Both the position numbers and the translations under genes were made by a program. This document shows positions 19,701 to 23,709 of a DNA stretch of 64,000 nucleotides, one piece after another. A model generated the notes under the pieces. It was not told where the DNA came from, ran no database searches, and saw nothing but the letters and a program-made list of their open reading frames with translations. This stretch comes from Tumebacillus_A lipolyticus (lineage in GTDB: Bacteria > Bacillota > Bacilli > Tumebacillales > Tumebacillaceae): positions 1,312,954 through 1,376,953 of the forward strand of contig NZ_JBHUIO010000002.1 in NCBI RefSeq assembly GCF_042682745.1, in the 5' to 3' direction. Within the stretch, counting starts at the first letter, position 1, and the number at the start of each line of letters is the position of its first letter.

Positions 19701-21438
19701 CAGCCAAGCCAGGTCCGCCCACATACAGCTCGCCGGCCACACCGATCGGCACCGGCTGGAGCTGCTGATCGAGCACGTAGAGCTCCGTGTTGGCGATCGG
19801 GCGTCCGATGCGAGCCGTCTCCGCCAGCTCGTCCGCACTCGGCATGCGATAGACGCTTGCAAGCATCGTCACCTCGGTCGGCCCGTAGCAGTTGGAGATC
19901 GCGCAGTTCGGCAAGGCGCGCAGCGCCCGTCGCGCATGAGGAACGGACAGCGCATCACCGCCGGTCAACAGCTGACGGACATGCACCAACCGATCCAGAT
20001 GTTCGTCCACCATCTGGTTGAACAGACCGGCCGTCAGATGCAAGACGGTCAGGCGCGTCGATTCCACCAGTTGGCTCAACTCGACCAAATCGATCTTGCT
20101 CGGCGGATAGACGAGCAGTGCCGCCCCGTTTAGCAGGCTGCCCCAGATCTCGAAGGTCGCCGCGTCAAAAGAGATCGGCGCGATCTGCAAGAAAAGATCT
20201 TCGCTCGATGCGGTAAAAAAGTTGGTCTCCTTCACCAAGCGCACAACGCCGCGATGCTTGATGCAGATCCCCTTCGGTCTGCCGGTCGTGCCAGATGTGT
20301 AGATCACATAGACCAGATCGTCTGCTGTCGTCTCCGTCTGCAGATCGTCTGTCCGCTCTTGGGCAAGCAGCTCGCGATCCGCATCGAGGCGCACCACATG
20401 CGTCGCCTGCTCCGGAAGCTTGTCCAAAAGGTGATCTTGTGCCACCAGAATGTCGAGCTCCGTATCTTGCATCATGAAAGCTAAGCGCTCAGTCGGATAT
20501 TCTGCATCGAGCGGCACATACGCCCCGCCCGCCTTGACGATGCCCAGCAGGCCGACCACCAGCTCCACCGAGCGCTCCACACAGATTCCAACCAGCACGT
20601 TCGGGCCGACGCCAAGCTTGCGCAGATGATGGGCCAAGCGGTTAGCACGAGCGTTCAGTTCTGCATAGCTGACCACCTGATCCAAAAAGCGCACCGCCAC
20701 ACCATCCGGCTGAAGTTTTGCCTGCTCTTCGAAAAGCGTTTTGAGCGTGCTGTTCTGCGGATATGCGCTCGCCGTTCGGTTCCACTCCACCAGCAGTTGG
20801 CTGCGCTCTTGCTCAGAAAGCATCGGCAAGCGCGAAACTTCCGCGTTCGCATCGGAAGCGGCAGCTGCGAGCAGCTGGTTAAAGTGACCGATCATCCGCT
20901 CGATCGTCGACGATTCGAACAGTTCAGCCTGATATTCGAACGACACGGTCATACCAACCGACTCGTCAGCAATCGTCACGAGCAGCTCAAAGCTTTCTGG
21001 AACATCTGCAGTTTGATCTGTCTTCCACCAGACGGGAAGCATTTCTACTTCCACACCGTTAGAAAATATATCATGCGCACGCTTTGCGTTTAGTAGCGCC
21101 GCTGTCGTGCGGGTGACCGACTCGACAAATGTCAGCTCCCCGGCATACGCTACTGGGAGTGCCAACCTCTCTCCGCCATGCAAAGCTCCGATCACAAATT
21201 CCTCTTGGCCTGCATATCGAGCCAACAGCGTCTGGAACGCGGTCAGCAACAGGCTGATCCGATCCACTTGTAAAGTCCTGCACAGACGATCCAATCGATC
21301 GCACAGCACAGACGTCAGAATCTCACGCCGTAGGATGTGCGTCTGACCTCGCCCTGTCTGACGAGCTCGATCGACCGGCAATTGCAACGGAGAAAAGCTC
21401 TCGTCCAACCTGCTTTTCTCAACAGTTTCTCGCGTCAT
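4777..21438 (-). CDS. Giant NRPS, five modules, ending in a PKS ketosynthase
   Basis: 5553 residues from ATG 21438, chosen over the ATG at 21462 because GGAGGGGAAGGA sits just before it. Order: C-terminal remnant of a condensation domain (1-205), A1-T1, C2-A2-T2, C3-A3-T3, C4-A4-T4, C5-A5-T5, KS (about 5131-5553). Carrier serines are near residues 772, 1829, 2919, 3983 and 5069. C2-C5 keep HHxxxDG (for example HHIVLDG); the KS cysteine is near 5296 in DSACSSS. The lack of a full first C domain marks an initiation module, as in GrsA/TycA-type proteins. By my alignment to GrsA, A2 reads D-A-F-F-L-G-V-T-F, which suggests a branched aliphatic residue. A1 (D-A-F-H-L-G-C-M-L), A3 (D-D-I-Q-I-S-L-V-D), A4 (D-G-W-F-F-G-M-V-F) and A5 (D-A-W-M-H-G-V-V-Y) I cannot assign. 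No internal epimerisation, methylation or thioesterase domain and no MbtH gene was seen. Expected product: a pentapeptide extended by one acyl unit. Confidence 0.96.
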   Translation of the reverse strand: MTRETVEKSRLDESFSPLQLPVDRARQTGRGQTHILRREILTSVLCDRLDRLCRTLQVDRISLLLTAFQTLLARYAGQEEFVIGALHGGERLALPVAYAGELTFVESVTRTTAALLNAKRAHDIFSNGVEVEMLPVWWKTDQTADVPESFELLVTIADESVGMTVSFEYQAELFESSTIERMIGHFNQLLAAAASDANAEVSRLPMLSEQERSQLLVEWNRTASAYPQNSTLKTLFEEQAKLQPDGVAVRFLDQVVSYAELNARANRLAHHLRKLGVGPNVLVGICVERSVELVVGLLGIVKAGGAYVPLDAEYPTERLAFMMQDTELDILVAQDHLLDKLPEQATHVVRLDADRELLAQERTDDLQTETTADDLVYVIYTSGTTGRPKGICIKHRGVVRLVKETNFFTASSEDLFLQIAPISFDAATFEIWGSLLNGAALLVYPPSKIDLVELSQLVESTRLTVLHLTAGLFNQMVDEHLDRLVHVRQLLTGGDALSVPHARRALRALPNCAISNCYGPTEVTMLASVYRMPSADELAETARIGRPIANTELYVLDQQLQPVPIGVAGELYVGGPGLAAGYLHLPEMTADRFVMHPFSQVPGERLYRTGDRVRYLPDGNIEFFGRIDQQVKVRGYRIELAEIEEVLKAHAAVQDAVVIVREYAAGDKRLLAYLVPSDSGVPTPLPELRAYVRDRLPEYMVPAALIRIESIPLTPNGKIDRKSLPEPQQPSSEEAERSRTPIEELVGELFAGVLGYQRVGLADDFFGLGGHSLLATQAISRLRAAFRIDLSLRDLFEAPSVTLMAERIASMQASGTSLAIHQVTATERSAVAPLSFSQQRMWFLNQYQPGNPSYNLSFALHLTGDLYPDALEWSLNELVTRHEALRTSFLNVDGVPMQKIEPLWSLPFDVIDLQEWPAEERIDRAIELAEAEAKRPFQLDEDSLIRAALLLIDRDEYVLLLNLHHIVLDGWSMEVFAGELSAIYSAFLEGSLSPLEDMSIQYADFARWQRQHLTADLIDRQLRYWKERLAGMQALQLPTDRPRPAVPSLAGAVHAFELSDRLTEALRTFSRREGVTLNMTLLAAFKTLLYRLSGADDIAVGSPVAGRPRPELESLIGCFVNTVVLRSDLSGELSFRELVKRVRETALDAYAHQDVPFEKVVAELQPGRDQSFSPLVQAMFQIEPPAPFALEDVTIEQWDVHNGTAKFDLYLPIRDHGDKLVGRFEYNTDIFDAATISRMALHFITLLEGIVAQPDALLWQLPLLTAAERDSVLQLGDRTETDYPKHLTIPQLFAAQVQATPDAIAVSYGDQSLTYRELNSQANRVAHLLIRRGVGADSFVGLCMERSVELIVAVLGIVKAGGAYVPFDASYPEERLSFLIKDSAVSILLTQEAMLSALPAHSLSVICFDRDQMLIAQESDENPILAITPDHLAYLNYTSGSTGMPKGVMINHRGVVRLVKGTDYLRFAEDEVFLHVAPISFDAATFEIWGALLNGAKLVVFPAGALTLDRLGEVLQNQGVSTLFLTAGLFHQMVEHRLNDLSCLRHLLTGGEVISPSHVNKVLRQLPDVTLFNVYGPTESTTFTTAYSMQGVEQIVGAVPIGGPIGNTTVYVLDDHLQPVPVGVPGELHIGGDGLARGYLNRPELTEEKFIADPFSADAAARLYKTGDLVRWMADGNLDFVGRIDDQVKIRGFRIELGEIEGILTQHEAVEAAAVLAREDRVGDKRLVAYVALAKDSAHTAGELRDYLSEKLPTYMIPSALLLLDELPLTTNGKVDRKRLPAPESFDSDMEYVAPRTALEEQMADIWAELLGTSQVGMTDNFFERGGHSLLAMQVLNRVHKQFGVKAEVQDLFGASTLERFTARVAELGANLLDEVGAEIPQAAIQEHYALSHAQKRLWVLYKLDPSTNVYHVPLSLILNEQVELPAFEAAVTKLIERHAILRTRFVEVEGVPRQVVQPSSSIGVRYEDLTALNKAEQQAHIERAEHACNDEPFDLTAGPLMRVMLFKLGVEQAHVHLNLHHIITDGWSTNILFKELLTLYRAELAGQTAELAAQTLRYVDYAEWTEREAERGAWSSAEEHWLKTLAKPLPLLELPLDHERPKQQTFAGSTRLTALPETLHQRLQQVAKAEQVSMNMLLFAAYFGLMRHLSKEEDIIIGMPIAGRTMEALEPLVGFLANTLAIRVRFGDEVTTVRQLLEEVKRQSLTAYQHQSYPFDLLVEKINPERDMSRPPIFSTVFGYHEGLLELDERATWLFGVDFQTRTSKFDLSLYAGEKDGQLLLNFEYNTDLFKAETIGRFGEMMVQMLEAFGGDLDVQLDELQILTDWDLAVYAQMNDTDVDWDLNQLLHEEFCRYADEHPDRIALIYEGETMTYGELHARSNSLAHFLRAQGVSRNQLIGIQMERSFELMIALYGVLKAGAAYVPIDPDYPTSRVQYMLTDSSSPVLITKLAYAEQIGEIAQGEELPLTTVLYMDAHEAVQESLGEGVGSYSWRDVLEYPSTTPEAINENSDVAYLIYTSGSTGKPKGVVIRHEAIVNRILWHQSAFQTTPEDCVIQRTTHCFDDSIIEFFWPLRYGARLLILPNAVYTDPERLVEQMVSHDVTYMQFVPSLLSILVAYLLGLPEAERPALKLRDFIVSGEPLPSKLVNQWYEMYPNGARIGNLYGATEAAVDSTAFFITGPLQFVHVGVPIANSQVYVFNRRGKLCPIGVKGEIILGGLQLAEGYHNKPEKTAEQFIPNHLPGQPGGARLYKTGDLGRILPDGTIECSGRVDNQVKVRGYRIELGEIEEVFSQHPDTEMVAVIVKKGRDGNNMLVGFYSATSADLEQAELKEFIGVQLPNYMVPAKLIQLDEMPLTPNGKVDRKLLEQMAQSEQWEEEQEFVAPSTPTEESLCQIWGAVLQREAVSASDHFFDLGGHSLLAIQVLNRIDKQFGVTLPLKDVFQFAMLQDMAAHLDRLLAAGKAGEAVEIARVADRSDYELSHAQKRMYILYKFHQSSKLYNVQIVKTMRGMLDEQLLRRAFELLVRRHDALRTVFFEVDDLPRQAISEQMEIPLDMHDLASLTGSEQQDAIRQIVEAKEEVPFDLERGPLVRALLFKRAQEEHSLYLNIHHIIIDGWSFDVLFRDLSNLYEALLRGEVPPAKADGMRYVDYAAWQHAELEAGSWQEHESYWLNQLAKPHPVLHLPTDYERPAEMTANGALIESALPAELVERLRTLCKREDVSMYMALMAGFFLLLHQLTGDEDLIVGTPVSGRNQKALEEIVGFFLNTLAIRVRWEGVQTPQDLLQQVKREFLAAHEHQSYPFDLLIEKLNPERDTSRTPLFSTMFALLTEGEVETAGNALKFQAEDGLLKFDVARFDLILLAVDTADAIKLRLEYNTDLFARESVERFHAIFLQALKGMATQYQADIGELDLLSAEDRLAYERLNDTALPYPELTIHQAFALQAAATPERPALSDEEHDAISYEQLQAQSNRVAHFLRERGVGVGSAVLIMMERSRDVVIAMLGVMKAGAAYVPIDPNYPQERIEYVLNDSAAQLVLTESHLRDRLQSLQIDSFELKEIPISTSAEPIEVQMSPDDLAYMIYTSGSTGLPKGTMISHRGVVSLAQWTKEQYAEEDRKTFLNYATHSFDGSVWEIYAALLHGSHLYVLSERERQSAELFAEAVKRTDAKLVFLPTAIFREFAMALPDDFAETKFRSIFFGGEAIQAESVRLWQERFGTEIELAHMYGPTEATVFTTIYRICEQLDPEGSSVPIGRPLANMQVSVRNKHFQLCPINVPGELYIEGVGLAKGYLNQPERTEEAFLRHPHHAEQRMYKTGDIVRLLRSGEIQFIGRRDSQVKVRGYRVELGEIEEALLQQPAVRSAMVVVRPDESGRNDLVAFYVPSELGTSARDLRSSLEEKLPAYMIPSQLVELAELPMLANGKVDRKALMELALTCEEAPAQAYVAPETEWEQKVAAIWSGIFHREQISRHDHFFELGGHSLLAIQFLNRVKRGLGLPIEMKDVFLYGSLREMAAHLASLSGEEQAGLQKAIQRLPEQEDYQLSHAQKRLWFIYQIDPHNRVYDVPTMVAHYGSLEVATFAAAWQLVVQRHESLRTIVFEREGEPRQKVIDREIPLAYRDLSALDRPMQDEFLRLKVEEINADPFDLTSGPLVRAILFKRGEEEYQLYLNIHHIVYDGWSYEVLFSDLAEAYQALLGGDTPEWTPLDVRYVEYAAWQNRELAAGSWRAHELFWLEELNKPLPVLELPTDFPRPEVMTFHGALQKIALPRELEVKLREVAKREETSMFMLMFAAYVTLLNRLTHADDIIVGTPVAGRIDESIEPLVGFFVNMLAIRTRTESVSTLQDVLAEVKERFLRAYEHQAYSFDLLVEKVNPDRDASRSPIFSTMFTLHAGDEEAVGNEQLRFVNLSAEMEHKSAKVDLSLFAIEQAAGMEIAFEYNTDLFAAETVEQFAALYQQVLAAYADRLTAPLGELELLTAKDVELYARLNDTNRAYDLDRTLPEMFYRSAHLHGSKIALSSEHGELTYRELNERSNQVAHLLRERGLVRGQFVSIVMERSIETVIALLGVLKAGGVYVPIDPDYPEARIRYMLGDCRAPYLLTDLAHADQLQTLLETEPELRVQILQIEEASALADTSDLPPQSEADDLAYLIYTSGSTGQPKGAQMAHRGVINLVLWAQEHYRFGADDVMLEFSSFSFDASVWDTFVGLLLGGRVHLLSKEGRLSAAKFAEEVQHSKATCVMLMVTFFKHLADHLSAEDVSKLKTLRMMHVGGELLTGDVLRKWQRKFGTEVQVINVCGPTETTVYCATHEIVSKIPDEMLRVPIGKPLANYKLFVVGPHGTLCPVNVPGEIIIESVAMSKGYLNQPETSARSFVDHPFRDRFGPAVNSKVYRSGDRGRLLPDGTLEVVGRIDDQVKVRGYRIEIGEIEAAILRHPAVELAGVIVEQAPDGSNALHGFYTSAGGAGELDLRSFLGQALPSWMVPARLTQLASMPLSPTGKVDRRSLSARSHAVPTGSPIGRSVDTGQAQVSTSKLQEQIAAIWADVLECDRSEIGSDDNFFDIGGHSLLLTKVQKALQQQLDIKLPILELFQHTTVRELAVALGDDASVEPEDRSPTLPTPARAEEDAVAIIGIGLRFPGAKNPYEYWQNLREGKELIRDVPLESLPDSFAELDEAERSRYVLREGWLEEIDQFDPALFQMTDREASQTDPQQRLFMLCSWEAIENAGYRLPEINATTSVFAGVSDTRYGRGAAGAGVPDEFSSDILTNRKFTATRLSYKLDLRGESVVVDSACSSSLTAVHLACQSLLSGQSDYALAGGISVQTPQKVGYLYEPGFILSPDGHCRAFDQSAEGTVPGNGVGVVLLKRLADAKRDGDPIYAVIKGSALNNDGHAKIGYTAPSQQGQAEVIARAQRIAGVDPSTITYIEAHGTGTNLGDPIELAALKHAFGHQQEAHYCAIGSVKSNIGHTDAAAGLAGLIKVALCMKYGELVPSLHFNSPNPACGFEHSPFYVNTEHKRWLRKNGPLRAGVSAFGIGGTNAHVIMEEAPLK

Positions 21439-21477
21439 TCCTTCCCCTCCATCGAAGCTCATCTGCTTTAATATTGA

Positions 21478-21521
21478 TTAGTCATACTAAAATAGTTATC
21501 ACATTAGAATAGGACTGTCAA
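21478..21521 (-). promoter_or_regulatory. Candidate promoter and operator of the NRPS operon
   Basis: Minus-strand TTGACA (21516-21521), 17-bp spacer, then a poor -10 TAACTA (21493-21498). Just downstream, over the expected start point, lies the inverted repeat TTAGT-CAT-ACTAA (21478-21490). A weak -10 with a nearby palindrome suggests an activated or repressed promoter; this is inference. Confidence 0.45.
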
Positions 21522-21629
21522 ATCTTGAAATTTATATTTAATTACCACTTGGATAAACAAGAATTTTCAATAAATAATTTCTCTTCCCTCGCTTCAGGCA
21601 GATCGTTCACCCTTTTTGCCAAGAAATTA

Positions 21630-21670
21630 AAAAGACCTCGTAGTAGCGATCTGCTAAAACGAGGTCTTTT
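21630..21670 (-). terminator. Terminator of the GNAT gene
   Basis: Arms AAAAGACCTCG (21630-21640) and CGAGGTCTTTT (21660-21670) are exact inverse complements and carry T/A runs for both directions. It lies downstream of the minus-strand GNAT gene and insulates it from the NRPS promoter. Confidence 0.85.
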
Positions 21671-21759
21671 CGATGATCGAACCGTTTCCTGTACTGCGAT
21701 CACACCTTGGTAACCGGACAACACAAAAACTCTCGATTTCATCTTGATCTTGGCGTGCT

Positions 21760-22197
21760 TTACAGCCGCTTGATAAAATGGTAGTGCGTATGCCCGGTGG
21801 GAAAGTTGTCAACCTGACCAAACTTCTGATAACCCTGCTTTTGGTAAAATTCGGGCGCTTGAAAGGAAAACGTATCGAGCTCGATCAGGCGCGCGCCCTT
21901 CTCTTTGGCGATCGCTTCCATCTCTTGGAGCAAGCGGCTTCCCCATCCTCGTCCGCGCATCTGCTCGTCCACCCAGAAGATCTCAATCTTCAAGCGATGC
22001 CAGAACAGATGGGCGACAATCCCACCTACGATCTGGTTCGATTCATCGCGAAGCACCAAAGAAAAGTTTTCTTCCGCCCCGTTTTGATCCGCTTCTGCAA
22101 CATGCTGGTTGTTATAGGCGACCAGATTGCGGATCACTTCACGCGCCGCCTCTTTGTCCCACTTTGTTTCCAGCGAAATTTTCGACAGCTCTGACAT
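21760..22197 (-). CDS. GNAT-family N-acetyltransferase
   Basis: 145 residues from ATG 22197, preceded by AAGGAAGGGA; an upstream in-frame start lacks a binding site. The acetyl-CoA loop is visible as RGRGWGSRLL, followed by the helix LLQEMEAIAKEKGA and the C-terminal strand pattern FYQKQGYQKFG typical of GNAT enzymes. Substrate unknown. It is a single gene with its own terminator, transcribed away from the DUF2203 gene. Its neighbour, the NRPS, does not obviously need an acetyltransferase, so I do not assign it to that cluster. Confidence 0.88.
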   Translation of the reverse strand: MSELSKISLETKWDKEAAREVIRNLVAYNNQHVAEADQNGAEENFSLVLRDESNQIVGGIVAHLFWHRLKIEIFWVDEQMRGRGWGSRLLQEMEAIAKEKGARLIELDTFSFQAPEFYQKQGYQKFGQVDNFPTGHTHYHFIKRL

Positions 22198-22347
22198 CGC
22201 GCATCCCTTCCTTCTCTTCACTCGCTGTTTCCGCCGCAAGCGCAGCATCCTGTCGATCGGTTTAGCGCCTGTTCAACGGTGATTTTCATTATAGACACAC
22301 CCTCCACAGCCAGCAAGGAGATCTGATGATCAATCGCCACACTTCGT

Positions 22348-22377
22348 TTGATCGATTCGCCCTCTATTCGGTATAAT
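22348..22377 (+). promoter_or_regulatory. Sigma-A promoter of the DUF2203 gene
   Basis: TTGATC (22348-22353), 18-bp spacer, TATAAT (22372-22377), about 70 bp before the start codon. Confidence 0.7.
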
Positions 22378-22448
22378 CCCAATATAGATCGTAAACTGTA
22401 AACTGATTCTCGCCTCTGTGATACGAGAGAAAGGAGAGTAGGGTATTC

Positions 22449-22850
22449 ATGAACGAAAAGCGATATTTTACTCTTGCAGAAGCAAACGCACTGGTTTCGG
22501 AGTTAGAGCCGCTGTTGCGCGACCTGCAAGCGATGAAGTGCGAGATCCAGCGCAAATATCAAAAGCTTCAAGAAGCCAAATTGGCGGTGGTCGGGGCAGC
22601 AATCGTTCCTGACGATCTGTTTTTTACGGAAGAGGCGGAACTTGAGTTCCTCGTCTTCAGCGCCAACTCGCTGTTGCGGCAAATTCAAAGCACCGGCGTG
22701 GAGATCAAGGACATCGATACGGGGCTCTGTGATTTTTATTCGATTCAAAACGGAGAAGAAGTTCTGCTTTGCTGGCGGCTTGGCGAACCGGAGATTCTCT
22801 ACTGGCACGGTGTCTATGAAGGATTTATCGGCCGAAAACCTTTGGACTGA
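22449..22850 (+). CDS. DUF2203 family protein
   Basis: 133 residues with the N-terminal pattern RYFTLAEANALV and the C-terminal GLCDFYSIQNGEEVLLCW followed by EILYWHG, which I recognise as the DUF2203 family; its function is not known. The N-terminal half is helical and likely forms a coiled hairpin. The start at 22449 follows AAAGGAGAGTAGGG. It has its own promoter and terminator, so it is monocistronic. Cytoplasmic; no signal peptide. Confidence 0.8.
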   Translation: MNEKRYFTLAEANALVSELEPLLRDLQAMKCEIQRKYQKLQEAKLAVVGAAIVPDDLFFTEEAELEFLVFSANSLLRQIQSTGVEIKDIDTGLCDFYSIQNGEEVLLCWRLGEPEILYWHGVYEGFIGRKPLD

Positions 22851-22860
22851 TCAGCTGTAC

Positions 22861-22894
22861 AGCCGGGCCTCCCGTTTGGAAGCCCGGCTTTTTC
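22861..22894 (+). terminator. Terminator of the DUF2203 gene
   Basis: AGCCGGGC (22861-22868) pairs with GCCCGGCT (22882-22889) followed by a T run on the plus strand, 10 bp after the stop codon. Confidence 0.85.
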
Positions 22895-22895
22895 A

Positions 22896-23138
22896 TCAAT
22901 TGCGGGCAGCTTTGATCTTCAGCTTGCTGATGCGCCCAACCGGAATTTTCACTTGCGAAACGCGAATGCCTTCATGTTTCAACTCCTCGACATGCAGGTG
23001 GCGAAAATAGACAAAATCAACCTCCACCGAGTCTTTGCGACCATCCAGCAGCTCTTGTAACCCCAGTCGCAACGCATCGTCCAGATACAGCTCCACCTTC
23101 AACTCATTGATCTTCGTCTTGCCCGTCCGATCTGCCAC
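22896..23138 (-). CDS. Unknown 80-residue protein
   Basis: I do not recognise this protein. The longer reading frame runs into dtd; the useful start is GTG 23138, directly behind AAGGAGGAAGG. The product is small, soluble and rich in charged residues (KINELKVELYLDD, DSVEVDFVYFRHLHVEELK), with an alternating hydrophobic pattern that suggests a small alpha/beta fold. It follows dtd on the same strand, but the dtd terminator (23203-23222) lies between them, so it either has its own weak promoter or depends on read-through. Coding bias and the good binding site support a real gene. Confidence 0.6.
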   Translation of the reverse strand: MADRTGKTKINELKVELYLDDALRLGLQELLDGRKDSVEVDFVYFRHLHVEELKHEGIRVSQVKIPVGRISKLKIKAARN

Positions 23139-23195
23139 CCTTCCTCCTCCTTCGTCATCCTGTCTCCTTTCTACCATACGTACACCGAGCGACAA

Positions 23196-23222
23196 TAAAA
23201 AAGACCGCCGATTTCGGCAGTC
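23196..23222 (-). terminator. Terminator of the recJ-apt-relA-dtd operon
   Basis: Minus strand GACTGCCGA, short loop, TCGGCGGTC, then TTTTTT. It starts about 25 bp after the dtd stop codon. Confidence 0.85.
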
Positions 23223-23247
23223 CGATCTTGATGCAAATAGGAATTGA

Positions 23248-23697
23248 TTAAAAGGTGCGCTTGCTCTCCAGCAGCAGCGTGACCGGGCCGTCATTGACCA
23301 GCTCGACATCCATCATCGCGCCGAACTCGCCCGTCTCCACCTGCACACCGCAGTTGCGCGCTCGATCATTAAAAGCTTCATATAGTTGATTGGCGACATC
23401 CGGCTTGGCAGCGTCCATAAAGTTGGGACGTCGACCTTTGCGACAATCGCCATAAAGTGTAAACTGTGATACGGACAGCAGCGCTCCACCGATGTCCTTG
23501 ACCGATCGATTCATCTTGCCAGCTTCATCTTCGAAGACGCGCAGGTTGATCACCTTGTCCACCAGATACTCCACATCCTGCATCGTGTCATCATGAGTGA
23601 CACCGACGAGCAGAACGAAACCGCGGCCAATCTCCCCGGTCGTACGCCCTTCGACGGTGACTTTGCCGGAGGAAACCCGCTGTACGACGATCCTCAT
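23248..23697 (-). CDS. dtd: D-aminoacyl-tRNA deacylase
   Basis: 149 residues, the normal length of DTD. It removes D-amino acids (and glycine) wrongly attached to tRNA, in the cytoplasm. The two family motifs that build the cross-subunit active site are present: SVSQFTLY and GPVT near the C-terminus (NDGPVTLLLES), and the N-terminus RIVVQRVSSGKVTV is typical. It lies 12 bp after relA, as in many Firmicutes, and ends the recJ-apt-relA-dtd operon. Confidence 0.96.
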   Translation of the reverse strand: MRIVVQRVSSGKVTVEGRTTGEIGRGFVLLVGVTHDDTMQDVEYLVDKVINLRVFEDEAGKMNRSVKDIGGALLSVSQFTLYGDCRKGRRPNFMDAAKPDVANQLYEAFNDRARNCGVQVETGEFGAMMDVELVNDGPVTLLLESKRTF

Positions 23698-23709
23698 CTC
23701 TCTTTCCCC

